A DNA stretch of 64,000 nt from Sphingomonadales bacterium (GCA_009995225.1 JAACPW010000005.1:182978-246977); one strand, 5' to 3'. Shown: positions 7,128 to 16,885, counted from the stretch's first letter. Notes: generated from the letters alone by a model not told the origin. Program-made: numbers and translations.

Positions 7128-8363
7128 TTAAGCCCCGAGCCGCACTCCGCCCTTCCACAGCCCCAGCACGCGGCCTTGCGCGCCCTGCCGGTCAAACGGG
7201 GTGTTATCAGCGGTTGCCTCCATCTTGCGGCGGTCGATGATCCACGGCGCGTCCGGGTCGATCAGGGCCAGATCCGCCTCCATCCCGGTCGCCAGCGCGC
7301 CCGCCGGAACGCCAAGCAGCCGGGCGGGATTGCGCGCGAGGCAGTCGAAGGCGCGGGCGGTATCGATCACCCCATCGCGCACCAGCCCCAGCACCATCGC
7401 CAGCAGCGTTTCGGCCCCTGCCATGCCGGGGGCGGCATCGGCAAAGGGCAGGCGCTTGTCTTCGGCTCCGCGCGGATCGTGGCCGCTGGCGATCACGTCG
7501 ACAGTGCCGTCACCAATCGCCACCAACGCCGCCTGACGGTCAGCCTCGCTGCGCAAAGGCGGCGCAATGCGGGTAAAGGTGCGGAAATCGGCTGTCGCCA
7601 GATCGGACAGCATGAAATGCGCGGGCGTGATCCCGCATGTGACGGCAAGCCCACGCGCCTTGGCATCCCGCACCAGATCGAAGCCGCGCGCAGTCGTGAC
7701 CTGCCGGATATGCAGCCGTGCGCCTGCCAGCTCGGCCAACGCAATGTCCCGCGCAATGGCCAGCGCCTCCGCCTCGGCGGGGGCAGCGGGCAGACCCAGC
7801 CGGGTCGCGATTTCGCCAGCGGTCGCCGCGGCCTCGCCCGCCAGCCCGCCATCTTCGGCATGGGTAACGACCACCAGATCGAGCATGGCGGCATATTGCA
7901 ACAGCCGCAGCATCACGCCGCTATCCGCAATCCAGCGCCGGCCGGTGGCGATCCCCCGCGCGCCGGCATCCTGCATCAGCGCGATCTCGGCCAGCTCACG
8001 CCCTTCGAGTCCCCGTGTCGCCGCAGCGAGCGGGTGAACCCACAGATCGGGCTTGCCGCTCTTGGCGATGAAATTGACCCGGCTCGGCAGATCGAGCGGC
8101 GGGGATTGATCGGGCATCAAGGCCGCGCGGGTGATCCCGCCAAAGTGGAACGCCGGCTTGTCGACCGCAAAGACACCGAGATCGACGATACCGGGCGCCA
8201 GCAGCTTGCCGCGTGCATCGACAATCTCGTCACCGTCCTTGGCCGCCACATCGGGGCCAACCGCAAGGATAAGCCCATCGGCGCAGCGCAGCGCGCCGGT
8301 CGTCACGCCGTCGGGGGCAACCAATTGCGCGTTGATGATGGTAATAGGCGTTGCCTGTTTCAT
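7128..8363 (-). CDS. pyrX: Non-catalytic dihydroorotase homologue (PyrX-type)
   Basis: 411 residues from the ATG at 8363, whose ATGA overlaps the pyrB stop codon. The fold is clearly a class I dihydroorotase ([43 protein letters not shown]), but the metal site is broken. The HxH after APGIVDL is Gly-Val-Phe (residues 63-65), the second metal His region reads LHIRQVTT, and the catalytic Asp of the TDHAP-type motif is Gly in SGHDP. Such pseudo-DHOases are known to assemble with PyrB and support its structure; that role is inferred here from the coupling. An active pyrC must be elsewhere in the genome. Confidence 0.88.
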   Translation of the reverse strand: MKQATPITIINAQLVAPDGVTTGALRCADGLILAVGPDVAAKDGDEIVDARGKLLAPGIVDLGVFAVDKPAFHFGGITRAALMPDQSPPLDLPSRVNFIAKSGKPDLWVHPLAAATRGLEGRELAEIALMQDAGARGIATGRRWIADSGVMLRLLQYAAMLDLVVVTHAEDGGLAGEAAATAGEIATRLGLPAAPAEAEALAIARDIALAELAGARLHIRQVTTARGFDLVRDAKARGLAVTCGITPAHFMLSDLATADFRTFTRIAPPLRSEADRQAALVAIGDGTVDVIASGHDPRGAEDKRLPFADAAPGMAGAETLLAMVLGLVRDGVIDTARAFDCLARNPARLLGVPAGALATGMEADLALIDPDAPWIIDRRKMEATADNTPFDRQGAQGRVLGLWKGGVRLGA

Positions 8364-9379
8364 GCCCCCCACCCCTCCACACCGCGCGCTTCGCGGGTCA
8401 GGATCTCAAGGCACGCCATGCGGATCGCGACGCCCATTTCAACCTGGCGGGTGATCAGCGAACGTCCCGCCAGATCGGCGATCTCGCTGTCGATTTCGAC
8501 CCCGCGGTTCATCGGGCCGGGGTGCATCACCAAGGCGTTCGGCGCCGCCAGCGCCAGCCGCTTGGCTGTCAGCCCGTAGAGGCGGCGATATTCGCGCGCC
8601 GAAGGGACGAACTGCCCGCTCATCCGCTCGGACTGGAGCCGCAGCATCATCACTACCTCAGCGCCTGCCAGGGCAGCGTCGAAGTGGTGAAATACCTCCA
8701 CCCCCATCGCTTCGATCCCGACCGGCATCAGCGCAGGCGGCGCGCAGACACGGACATTGGCGCCCATTGCGGTCAGGCACAGGATATTCGATCGCGCCAC
8801 CCGGCTGTGCAGGATATCGCCGCAGATCACGACGTTGAGCCCGGTGAAATCCTCTGCGCCCTCCCCCCGCTCGGCCAGCGCATGGCGCAGGGTCAAGGCA
8901 TCGAGCAGGCCTTGGGTCGGGTGTTCATGGCTGCCATCGCCTGCGTTCAGCACCGGACAATCGACCTTGTCGGCAATCAGCCCGGTTGCGCCGGATGATC
9001 CATGCCGGATCACGATCGCATCGGCGCGCATCGCGTTCAGGGTGATCGCCGTGTCGATCAGGGTTTCGCCCTTCTTCACGCTCGATGTGGCGGCATGCAT
9101 GTTGACGACATCCGCCCCCAGCCGCTTGCCCGCGATCTCGAAGCTCAGCAGCGTGCGGGTGGAGTTTTCAAAGAAGGCGTTGATGATCGTCAGACCCGCC
9201 AGCAGATCGCTGTGCTTGGTGCGCTGACGGTTGAGCGCAACCCACTGGTCGGCCTCGTGCAGCAGATAGAGAATTTCGTGCCGCTGCAAATGCCCGATGC
9301 CGGTCAGGTCGCGGTGCGGAAATGCCAGCCGCCCGGCCGGAAATCGGCCCGAAGCCGGTGAAGTTTGGCGCGCATCCAT
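8360..9379 (-). CDS. pyrB: Aspartate carbamoyltransferase catalytic subunit
   Basis: 339 residues from the ATG at 9379 (a TTG lies immediately before it). It makes carbamoyl-aspartate from carbamoyl phosphate and aspartate, the second step of pyrimidine synthesis in the cytosol. The carbamoyl-phosphate loop [11 protein letters not shown], the SSVKKGET loop, [12 protein letters not shown] and the aspartate-site [10 protein letters not shown] are intact. There is no pyrI regulatory gene. The pyrX gene is translationally coupled behind it, the arrangement of the PyrB-PyrX dodecamer class. AGGGG in a 13-base direct repeat upstream is the likely ribosome-binding site. Confidence 0.97.
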   Translation of the reverse strand: MDARQTSPASGRFPAGRLAFPHRDLTGIGHLQRHEILYLLHEADQWVALNRQRTKHSDLLAGLTIINAFFENSTRTLLSFEIAGKRLGADVVNMHAATSSVKKGETLIDTAITLNAMRADAIVIRHGSSGATGLIADKVDCPVLNAGDGSHEHPTQGLLDALTLRHALAERGEGAEDFTGLNVVICGDILHSRVARSNILCLTAMGANVRVCAPPALMPVGIEAMGVEVFHHFDAALAGAEVVMMLRLQSERMSGQFVPSAREYRRLYGLTAKRLALAAPNALVMHPGPMNRGVEIDSEIADLAGRSLITRQVEMGVAIRMACLEILTREARGVEGWGA

Positions 9380-9383
9380 CAAT

Positions 9384-9465
9384 CCAAAGCCCCTAGTCGA
9401 GCCTCATCCGTCGCTCAACCCATCGCGTAAGGATTCCGATGGCAGTTGCCAGCCAAAGCCCCTAG
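9384..9465. repeat. Pair of 13-base direct repeats between pyrB and sppA
   Basis: CCAAAGCCCCTAG occurs at 9384-9396 and again at 9453-9465. On the minus strand the first copy holds the probable pyrB ribosome-binding site; the second is about 30 bases upstream of sppA. They bracket the divergent promoter region; origin by duplication or as regulator sites cannot be told apart. Confidence 0.55.
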
Positions 9466-9496
9466 ACCGATGGGAGCGATAAAAAGGGACGAATGC

Positions 9497-11389
9497 ATGA
9501 GTTTTGTCGGCAAGGTCTGGAAGGTCCTGGTGGGGATCAAGGACGGGCTCGTGCTTTTGTTCATGCTGCTGTTTTTCGTCGGCCTGTTTGCGCTGCTTTC
9601 GGCCCGGCCCAATCCCGGCCAAGTGCGCGAAGGGGCCTTGCTGATCGAACTCGACGGCACGGTGGTCGAGGAAAAGTCGGTGATCAATCCGATCGCCACG
9701 TTGCTGTCAGGCTCGGCCCCGGTCGGCGAATACCGCGCACGCGACGTCGTGCGCGCACTGGATGCTGCGGCCGCCGATGACCGGATCAAGGCTGTTGTGA
9801 TCGACATGACGACCTTCCTGGGCGGCGGTCAGGTGCACCTCAAGGACATTGGCGAGGCGATGGACCGCCTGCGCACAGCGAAAAAGCCGGTGCTGACCTA
9901 TGCCATGGGCTATGCTGACGATCACATGCTGCTGGCTGCCCACGCCAGCGAAGTGTGGCTTGATCCGCAGGGTCTGGCCGTCATTTCCGGACCGGGCGGC
10001 AATCAGCTTTATTACGCAGGGCTGCTCGAGAAGCTGAACGTCAATGCCCGCGTGTACCGCGTAGGCACCTTCAAATCGGCGGTAGAGCCGTTCTCGCGCA
10101 CCTCGATGTCGGACGAAGCGCGCGAGAATATCGGGGGGCTGTACGGGGCGTTGTGGGAAGAGTGGCAGGCCAATGTTGCCAAAGCCCGGCCCAAGCTCGC
10201 GCTGGCACGCGTAACGCGCGATCCGGTCGCCTGGATCGAAAGCTCAGGCGGAGACATGGCGCAAGCGGCTGTATCGGCCGGTCTGGTCGACAAGCTTGGC
10301 GACCGCACGCAGTTCGGCATGAGAGTGGCCGAGCTTGCCGGAAAGGACCCGTGGAGCGAACTGCCCGGCAGCTATGCCTCCAGCGAATTCGATGCCTTTC
10401 TGGCCGGCCTTGGCAATGATCGCCCCGGCAAGGCGATCGGCGTGGTCACCATCGCGGGCGAGATCGTGGATGGCGAGGCCGGTCCCGGAACCGCCGGAGG
10501 GCGGCGTATCACCGATCTGCTCGACGAGGCGCTCGATGATGATCTTGCTGCCCTTGTCGTGCGGGTCGATTCGCCCGGCGGGTCTGCCACCGCGTCCGAA
10601 GAAATCCGCCGCGCCATCCAGCGTCATCGCGATCGCAAGATTCCGGTGGCCGTGTCCTTCGCCAATGTCGCGGCGAGCGGCGGCTATTGGGTCGCGATGT
10701 CGAGCGACCGCATCTTCGCCGAGCCCGATACGATAACAGGCTCAATCGGCGTGTTCGCCGTGATCCCGACATTCGAGCAGGCTGCAGCAGAGCTGGGCGT
10801 GAACGCCGATGGCTTCAGTACGACCCCGCTGTCCGGTCAGCCCGACCTGATCGGCGGCTTTACTCCGGCCATCGATTCGCTGCTGCAGACAACGATCAGC
10901 GGCACCTACACAGACTTCCTCACCCTCGTCGCCAAGGGGCGCGGGATGTCGGTAGGACAGGTTGACGGCATTGCGCAGGGCCGTGTCTGGGATGGCGGGA
11001 CAGCACGCCAGATCGGTCTTGTAGATGAGTTCGGCGGGCTCGATGCCGCGCTGGCCTGGGCGGCTGGCAAGGCCGGGGCCAAGGATGGCGATTGGCACGC
11101 GGTCTTTCTTGGCGAGCAAGATCAAAATTACGATTCGCTCATCCGCCAGATCGTCACCAGCCAGACGGAACGCGCGCCGGCCGTGCACAACGGCGATCTG
11201 TTTGCCATGACCGCAGCCCGCAGCGAGCACCTGGGCGCGCGGGTGGCCCGCGATGCCGAACGCTTGCTGGGAACCCGCGGCGTGCAGGCCTTCTGCGCCG
11301 AATGCCCCGCAAGCTCAGCCCCGCCTGCCACCGCGAACAGGCATCGAACGGGCGTGCTGGCGCTGCTCACGTGGTTTGGCGGGAACTGA
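9497..11389 (+). CDS. sppA: Signal peptide peptidase SppA, 67 kDa type
   Basis: 630 residues from the ATG at 9497, with AGGGA seven bases upstream. A single N-terminal membrane helix (about residues 16-35) anchors a periplasmic tandem-domain serine protease that degrades cleaved signal peptides. The catalytic Lys is Lys193 in GTFKSAVEPF (N-terminal half), and the nucleophile is Ser394 in ASGGYW (C-terminal half), matching the Ser/Lys dyad split between the halves in E. coli SppA. VDSPGGSATASEEIRRA supports this. The length fits the long form rather than the short SohB or short-SppA type. It is transcribed divergently from pyrB. Confidence 0.96.
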   Translation: MSFVGKVWKVLVGIKDGLVLLFMLLFFVGLFALLSARPNPGQVREGALLIELDGTVVEEKSVINPIATLLSGSAPVGEYRARDVVRALDAAAADDRIKAVVIDMTTFLGGGQVHLKDIGEAMDRLRTAKKPVLTYAMGYADDHMLLAAHASEVWLDPQGLAVISGPGGNQLYYAGLLEKLNVNARVYRVGTFKSAVEPFSRTSMSDEARENIGGLYGALWEEWQANVAKARPKLALARVTRDPVAWIESSGGDMAQAAVSAGLVDKLGDRTQFGMRVAELAGKDPWSELPGSYASSEFDAFLAGLGNDRPGKAIGVVTIAGEIVDGEAGPGTAGGRRITDLLDEALDDDLAALVVRVDSPGGSATASEEIRRAIQRHRDRKIPVAVSFANVAASGGYWVAMSSDRIFAEPDTITGSIGVFAVIPTFEQAAAELGVNADGFSTTPLSGQPDLIGGFTPAIDSLLQTTISGTYTDFLTLVAKGRGMSVGQVDGIAQGRVWDGGTARQIGLVDEFGGLDAALAWAAGKAGAKDGDWHAVFLGEQDQNYDSLIRQIVTSQTERAPAVHNGDLFAMTAARSEHLGARVARDAERLLGTRGVQAFCAECPASSAPPATANRHRTGVLALLTWFGGN

Positions 11390-11489
11390 GCGGGGACGAA
11401 ATCGCACGCCGATACGCCGCCAGCGCTTGCCAAGCGCGCAAGGCCCAATTAAAGGCGCCCCCCTGTCCGGACCATAAGGTTCCCGAGAC

Positions 11490-11564
11490 GGGCGCGTAGC
11501 TCAGCGGTAGAGCACACCCTTCACACGGGTGGGGTCACAGGTTCAATCCCTGTCGCGCCCACCA
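11490..11564 (+). tRNA. tRNA-Val (CAC anticodon)
   Basis: A 75-base cloverleaf: acceptor GGGCGCG (11490-11496) pairs with CGCGCCC (11554-11560). The anticodon arm CACCC-TTCACAC-GGGTG gives anticodon CAC, and the T arm contains GGTTCAATCC. Discriminator A (11561) and CCA (11562-11564) are encoded. No second copy of the 3' end was seen nearby, so there is no sign of element integration. Confidence 0.96.
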
Positions 11565-11594
11565 TTTCCCCCCCTTTGCGGTTCGTGGAAATGG
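11562..11594. repeat. Inverted repeat overlapping the tRNA-Val 3' end
   Basis: CCATTTCC (11562-11569) and GGAAATGG (11587-11594) are perfect complements with a 17-base loop; the left arm includes the encoded CCA. There is no T run, so it may be a processing or weak termination hairpin. The remaining 120 bases up to the next gene show no clear promoter. Confidence 0.45.
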
Positions 11595-11716
11595 TCTGAA
11601 CACCGGACGCGCTGATTGCGGCTTTTGCGTCATTTACCCCTCCTGTCTTGACCGGGCTGCGATCTTCGCGGCAAGGCTTATGATCCGCGCTTTCGGGCGA
11701 TCAAGCGAGGTTTGTG

Positions 11717-14341
11717 ATGCGCAAAAAAATTCGGGGCCAGTGCCTTATTCTGATGGCGGCTCTGATCGGTGCGGGCCAACCCGCCGCTGCGCAGTCCTTT
11801 ATCGAAGCCGCGTTCGATGCCGTGATCCCGACGCTGACCCAGACTGTTGGCCATGCGCCGGGCACACGCATTACATCGCCCGACCAGACCTACGCGTACC
11901 TCAAAGCGCTGGCAGAGGCTGCGCCGGATCGGGCGCGGCTGGTGCAATATGCGGAGAGCTGGGAGGGGCGCCCGCTCTATTACCTCGTCCTGTCGGCGCC
12001 CGCCAACATGAACCGGCTCGAAGCGATCCGCGCCGACATGGCCACGATCGCCGCCGGGCGCGCAGGGAATGGCTCGGCCCTTCCGGTGACCTGGCTGGCA
12101 TATGGCGTCCACGGTAACGAGATTTCCTCGACCGATGCGGCGCTGATGACCGCGTATCACCTGCTTGCAGCCGACGGTGATCCGCGTGCGGACAAGATCA
12201 TGGCCAATACCATCGTGGTCATCGACCCGATGCAGAACCCCGATGGACGCGCGCGGTTCGTGAACAATTTTCTCGCCTCGACCGGCATCGCCCCCGCCGC
12301 CGACCGGCAGGCGGCCGAGCATGATGAACCGTGGCCTTCGGGCCGGGTCAACCACTACATGTTCGATTTGAATCGTGACTGGTTCACGCTGTCCCAGCCC
12401 GAGACCCGCGGCAAGGTCGCTGCGATCGGTCAATGGAACCCGGTCGTGGTCGTCGACCTGCATGAAATGGGCGGCGACGAGAGCTACTTTTTCTCGCCCG
12501 CAGCCCAGCCCTTCAACCCCAACCTCTCGGCTGCGCAGATCCGGGCTTATGAATTGATCGGGCGTTACAACGCCGCCGCTTTTGATGCGCGGGGCGAGCC
12601 TTATTTCACCCGCGAGGTCTATGACCTGTTCTATCCCGGTTACGGCGATACCTGGAACGCGCACCAGGGCGCGATCGGCAGCACGTATGAACAGGGATCA
12701 GCGCGCGGGCTCGTGTTCGCGCGGCGCGACGGGACCGAATTGACCTATGCCGACGGGATCGAAAATCACTTCACCACCAGCCTCGCCACGGCGTCGGCGG
12801 TCGCCGATAACCCGCAGAAGTTCCTGTCCGACTTTGCTGCCTATCGCAGCGGCAATGCCAGCGGCAGCGCCGGGCGCGGCACCTATGTGATCGATCTGGC
12901 CGAACGCCGCTGGAATGCCGAACGGTTGGGGCGGCGGCTTGCCCAGCAGGGCATCACGGTGCTGCGGCGTGACAGCAGCGCGACCATCTGCGGCAAGTCT
13001 TACCCCGCGGGCTATCTCGCCGTGCCGCAAGCGCAGCCCGCTGCGCGGCTGGTGCGCAGCCTGCTAGACCGCGATACGCCGCTGCCGCCCGATTTTCTCG
13101 CCGAGCAGGAGCGCCGCCGGTCGGTCGATCTGCCGCACGAGCTTTACGATGTCACCGCCTGGTCGGTCGGCCCGATGGCGGGGGTCGACGTGGCGCTGTG
13201 CAACGCGGTTGTCGCTGGGGATGAAATTAACGCCGATGCGCCGATTGCTGCCAGGACAGAGGGCGCCGGTGACTTTGCCATAGCCGTGCCGTGGAACGAT
13301 AGCGGGCAAGCGCGGCTTGTCGCGCTGGCGCTGCGTGATGGCATCGACGGGCGGGCGACAGACCGGGCCTTCACGACCGGCGGACGCGATTTCCCCCGTG
13401 GCACGGTCGTGTTCCCGGCGGGTTCGAACACCCCGGAGAAAATGGCTCGGCTCGTCGCGCTGGCCCGCGATGTGGGCGCGCATACGGTGGCGCTGGAAAG
13501 CGGCTGGGTAGATAAGGGGCCAAACCTTGGCAGCGAGCATTTCGTGCGGCTGACCTTGCCGCGGGTCGCCGTGGCGTGGGACGACGGCGTTTCGCAATTG
13601 AGCGCCGGGGCCATGCGCTATGTGCTCGAACAACGGCTCGGATTGCCAGTGACGCCGATCCGCACCAGCCGTCTGGGCCGCGCTGATCTGACTGATTACG
13701 ACGTTGTGCTCGTGCCTGAGGGCAATCCGGCCGGTGTGCTGGGTGACACCGGCCTACGGGCCATGCGCAGCTTCGTCCAGCGTGGCGGCGTGCTGGTAGC
13801 GATCGGAGAAAGCCTCGAAACCTTCAGCAGCGGGGACTCGCCCTTGCTGGCGGTGAAGCGCGAAGCCGCGTTGGGCCGTGAGCCTATCGAAACCGGCGAG
13901 GAGACAGACGACTTGGCCGAAGGGCTGGCCATCACCACCGATGCTGAATACCGCGACGCGATCAAGGACCAAGCCGCTCTGCCCGATACCCTGCCGGGCG
14001 CGCTGCTGAATGTGGTGGGTGAGCCCGACCACTTCCTTTCCGCAGGCTACGATAACGGCGCGGTGGTGCTGGCCACGGGGACGCAGATCTTCACCCCGCT
14101 TGACCGGGCGAAGGGGATCAACGTGCTGCGCTTCGCCGCGCCGGGCAACCTCATCGCCAGCGGCTATGTCTGGGACGAGAACCGGCGGCAACTGGCTTAC
14201 AAGCCCTACCTCATGGCGCAGCCACACGGACGCGGGCTTGTGATCGGCTTCGCGCATGACCCCTCGGCCCGCGCCTATCTCGAAGGGCTGGACCTGATGA
14301 TCGCCAACGCAGTGCTGATCGCGCCGTCGCGGTTGCGGTGA
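11717..14341 (+). CDS. Secreted M14-family zinc carboxypeptidase-like protein with GATase-like C-terminal domain
   Basis: 874 residues from the ATG at 11717 (GTG directly before it), with a signal peptide ending near PAAAQS. The M14 zinc site is visible as His132 and Glu135 in GVHGNE, and His249 in VVVDLHEMGGDE. After the peptidase domain (about 30-375) comes a long extension. A segment around YDVVLVPEGNPAGVLGDTGL and MRSFVQRGGVLVAIGES resembles the Rossmann-like fold of class I glutamine amidotransferase or ThuA-type domains. Large periplasmic M14 proteins of this build are common in sphingomonads; the substrate is unknown. It follows tRNA-Val and precedes a membrane protein gene. Confidence 0.85.
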   Translation: MRKKIRGQCLILMAALIGAGQPAAAQSFIEAAFDAVIPTLTQTVGHAPGTRITSPDQTYAYLKALAEAAPDRARLVQYAESWEGRPLYYLVLSAPANMNRLEAIRADMATIAAGRAGNGSALPVTWLAYGVHGNEISSTDAALMTAYHLLAADGDPRADKIMANTIVVIDPMQNPDGRARFVNNFLASTGIAPAADRQAAEHDEPWPSGRVNHYMFDLNRDWFTLSQPETRGKVAAIGQWNPVVVVDLHEMGGDESYFFSPAAQPFNPNLSAAQIRAYELIGRYNAAAFDARGEPYFTREVYDLFYPGYGDTWNAHQGAIGSTYEQGSARGLVFARRDGTELTYADGIENHFTTSLATASAVADNPQKFLSDFAAYRSGNASGSAGRGTYVIDLAERRWNAERLGRRLAQQGITVLRRDSSATICGKSYPAGYLAVPQAQPAARLVRSLLDRDTPLPPDFLAEQERRRSVDLPHELYDVTAWSVGPMAGVDVALCNAVVAGDEINADAPIAARTEGAGDFAIAVPWNDSGQARLVALALRDGIDGRATDRAFTTGGRDFPRGTVVFPAGSNTPEKMARLVALARDVGAHTVALESGWVDKGPNLGSEHFVRLTLPRVAVAWDDGVSQLSAGAMRYVLEQRLGLPVTPIRTSRLGRADLTDYDVVLVPEGNPAGVLGDTGLRAMRSFVQRGGVLVAIGESLETFSSGDSPLLAVKREAALGREPIETGEETDDLAEGLAITTDAEYRDAIKDQAALPDTLPGALLNVVGEPDHFLSAGYDNGAVVLATGTQIFTPLDRAKGINVLRFAAPGNLIASGYVWDENRRQLAYKPYLMAQPHGRGLVIGFAHDPSARAYLEGLDLMIANAVLIAPSRLR

Positions 14342-14384
14342 CAGACACTAGGCCAGAGGGCGCGATTGTGTCATCCTGACGGCG

Positions 14385-15119
14385 ATGGCGCTGTTCGAAA
14401 TCCTTGTTGTCCTCCATGTCGTCACCGGCGCAGTGGGACTGACGGCGTTCTGGGGGCCGATCGTGACCCGCAAGGGCGCTGCCAATCACCGCAGGTGGGG
14501 TCGGGCAGCGTGCTACGGCTTTCTGGGTGCAGGCACGCTGGCCATCGCCATGGCGCTGCTATCGCTCTACGGACCGGAGCAGCGGCACCCTGAAGTGATC
14601 GACCGCGCGCTGTTCGACGGGTTGTTCGGGTGGATGATGCTGTATCTCGGCATCCTCACCATCGGGTTTGTCGATTACGGGCTGGCCGTGGTGCGCCATT
14701 CGCGCGACCGGCGCAAACTGCGCAGCCTGCGCTATCAGGCTGTGATCGCCGCAGCCGTCGTTTCGGGGGCGTGGTGCGGCATTTATGGCTTTATGGTGGG
14801 GCATCCGCTGATGATGCTGGTCGCGTTCATCGGCATTGCGGCGATGCTGATCCAGCAACGCTACATCTGGCGCAAGGTCGATCCGCTGCGCGCCACCTAT
14901 ATCGGGGAGCACTTCCGCGCGCTGATCGGCATGGGCATCTCGGCCTATACCGCGTTCCTGTCGGTCGGGTTGATCCGGATGGTCCCCGAACAGGTCTTCA
15001 ACCCGGCCATCTGGGCCGGGCCAAGCGTGATTGGCGTGAGCCTGATTCTCATCTTCACCATCAAGGCCAAGAAGCTCGCCGCCCCCAAGGTTTCAGGACC
15101 GCGCCCACATCCGCAATAG
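14385..15119 (+). CDS. Multi-pass membrane protein, DUF2306-like
   Basis: 244 residues with about seven hydrophobic helices. The opening LVVLHVVTGAVGLTAFWGP and the HRRWGR motif after the first helix resemble DUF2306-type membrane proteins, in which these histidines are conserved and heme binding has been speculated. No function is assigned. It starts 43 bases after the M14 gene on the same strand. It converges with the PiuC-like gene, and the two coding ends overlap by 27 bases, so antisense read-through is likely. The family call is moderate. Confidence 0.6.
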   Translation: MALFEILVVLHVVTGAVGLTAFWGPIVTRKGAANHRRWGRAACYGFLGAGTLAIAMALLSLYGPEQRHPEVIDRALFDGLFGWMMLYLGILTIGFVDYGLAVVRHSRDRRKLRSLRYQAVIAAAVVSGAWCGIYGFMVGHPLMMLVAFIGIAAMLIQQRYIWRKVDPLRATYIGEHFRALIGMGISAYTAFLSVGLIRMVPEQVFNPAIWAGPSVIGVSLILIFTIKAKKLAAPKVSGPRPHPQ

Positions 15120-15770
15120 GTTGGCAATGGTCTTGTCCAAGGTTAGCAATTCGGCCGATTGATGGGGCAATGTCTGGCGCAAGGCGGTGCGCAGGTTTTC
15201 GAGATCGAACAGCATCTCGCGCTGCCCCTGATCGGCGACCGTGCTCTCGATCCAGCCGATGCACACGATCCGCGTGCCGCGTGTGACCGGCTTCACCTCG
15301 TGGATGCTGCCCGATGGGTAGAGCACCAGATAGCCCGCCTCGCCCTTCAACTCCTGCGTCATGCCCGCGGCATGGATCACCAACTCGCCGCCTTCATATT
15401 CGCTGGGCGGGGTCAGGAAGAGGGTGAAAGACAGATCGGTTCGCAGGCGCCGGTTGCCCCGGCCCATCAGCGCATTGTCGACATGCGCGCCATACTTGCC
15501 GCCCGCGCCTGTCCGGCTGATGATGACGGGCGAAAAGCGGCGCGGCTGCGCGGCGGCTGTCACCACCGGATGATCCGCGACCACCCGGAACAGTTCGTCC
15601 TGCAACGCCCGGCCCGCGGCGCTGTCCATTGCGGCCTGTTCGTTACGCTTGACCTCGCGCGCGACTTTCCCCGCTGTCTCGCGCCCGTCACGCCAATCGA
15701 GCATGGCGATCCGTTCGCTGATGGCAGCGAGGTGCGCGGCATCATCAAGGGCATTTATGACAAGGATCAT
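15093..15770 (-). CDS. piuC: PKHD-type Fe(II)/2-oxoglutarate hydroxylase, PiuC/YbiX family
   Basis: 225 residues from the ATG at 15770 (MILVINALDD is the usual family start). The iron ligands are His96 and Asp98 in YGAHVDNA and His157 in GSIHEVKPV; Arg167 in PVTRGTR is the expected 2-oxoglutarate ligand. This family is regularly found beside TonB-dependent siderophore or heme receptors and repressed by iron; the hydroxylated substrate is not established. Here it is the last gene of a receptor-DUF6607-piuC run, about 90 bases after DUF6607. Its 3' end overlaps the convergent membrane protein gene. Confidence 0.92.
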   Translation of the reverse strand: MILVINALDDAAHLAAISERIAMLDWRDGRETAGKVAREVKRNEQAAMDSAAGRALQDELFRVVADHPVVTAAAQPRRFSPVIISRTGAGGKYGAHVDNALMGRGNRRLRTDLSFTLFLTPPSEYEGGELVIHAAGMTQELKGEAGYLVLYPSGSIHEVKPVTRGTRIVCIGWIESTVADQGQREMLFDLENLRTALRQTLPHQSAELLTLDKTIANLLRMWARS

Positions 15771-15862
15771 GATCGCCGCTCTAGCGTCCAGCCATCCGCC
15801 CCACAAGGCAGCCGGCGGGGAACGACCGTGCATTGCCCCGCCAGCCGAAAAAGGATCGCTGC

Positions 15863-16867
15863 CTAGCCGCCCTTGCCCGACGTGTTGTCTGCAATCAGCG
15901 CCAGTGCCTTGTCGCGGGCGTTTTCGGGCGTCTCCTTGCCGTCCTTGATCGCATCGGCAAGGAGCATGAGCTCGCTTGCAATGGTCGTGCCCGCGCTCGG
16001 CTCCTGCGCGATGCGGATACCCCCGTTGGCTTTGGCAACCTCGTCCCACTTGGCCCGCACGGCGTTCCAGTAGCCCTTGGTCTTGTCCCAATAGTCCTCG
16101 GCTGCAGCGACGTTGTAGCCGTTGAAACGCTCATAGGTGTTCAGCACATATTCCTGGACGACAGGCTGTGCATCACCATCCCCCGCCTTGGGCGCGATCA
16201 TCTTGGTATTGTCCTGCCAATGGATCCAGCCCGTTGGCGTCAACTGATGGCGGTTGATGCCCATGTAGTGATCGTAAACCGGATTGCGCACCGCATCGCG
16301 CCGGGCCAGCGGGCGCGCGGTCCAGTTCGATCGCCAGCGGCGAATGCCTTGCGTCGTTTCCCATTCACCCCACCCGGCATAACGCGGGCTGTCATCGACC
16401 TGATAGACCGTCTGCGACCAGCGTCCCGCACGCATCTTTTCCGGGACGGGCGTCATCTCCCAAAGTTCGCCGCCTTTGTAGGCCAGGATTCCTTCAGGCT
16501 GAAATTCCCAGCCCTGCCGCCAATGCTTGACGACATAGGGGTTGGCCGCGTCGCCGGTCACCAGCAGATGCTGGAGCACGATGCGGGTGCCGGTATCCTC
16601 AATTACACGGACACTTTCGTATCCGCCTGAAATCTTGCGTTCAAGCGGGATGTAGCCCGCCATCCAGGGCGTCGCTTCCTGCATATCGAAGGTGACTTTG
16701 AAATCGCCTGCCATCGCAAGGATGGTCTCGCGATCCTCGGCGAATGCCGCCTTGGCAGCCTCCTGCGTTTGCACGATCGGGCCATCGGCCAACGCTGGGG
16801 AAGGCGCAACGGCCAGGGTCAGCGCGGCAAGGCCGGATGCAAGCACGGTGCGGGTCAATCTGTTCAT
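15863..16867 (-). CDS. DUF6607 family exported protein
   Basis: 334 residues with a cleavable signal peptide (SGLAALTLAVAPSPALADG). The rest is rich in Trp and Tyr: ATPWMAGYIPLERK, VVKHWRQGWEFQPEG, RWRSNWTARPLARRDAV and HYMGINRHQLTPTGWIHWQD. This composition fits a periplasmic or outer-membrane-associated beta-rich protein. It matches what I know of DUF6607, whose function is unknown. It starts 18 bases downstream of the TonB receptor gene on the same strand and is followed by piuC, so a role in heme or iron-complex handling is inferred from context. Confidence 0.8.
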   Translation of the reverse strand: MNRLTRTVLASGLAALTLAVAPSPALADGPIVQTQEAAKAAFAEDRETILAMAGDFKVTFDMQEATPWMAGYIPLERKISGGYESVRVIEDTGTRIVLQHLLVTGDAANPYVVKHWRQGWEFQPEGILAYKGGELWEMTPVPEKMRAGRWSQTVYQVDDSPRYAGWGEWETTQGIRRWRSNWTARPLARRDAVRNPVYDHYMGINRHQLTPTGWIHWQDNTKMIAPKAGDGDAQPVVQEYVLNTYERFNGYNVAAAEDYWDKTKGYWNAVRAKWDEVAKANGGIRIAQEPSAGTTIASELMLLADAIKDGKETPENARDKALALIADNTSGKGG

Positions 16868-16885
16868 GGGTGTCCTCCTTGGGAT

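Noticed and set aside
11490..11564. tRNA-Val as an attachment site of an integrated element
   Set aside because: No second copy of the tRNA 3' end, integrase or foreign gene block was seen around it.
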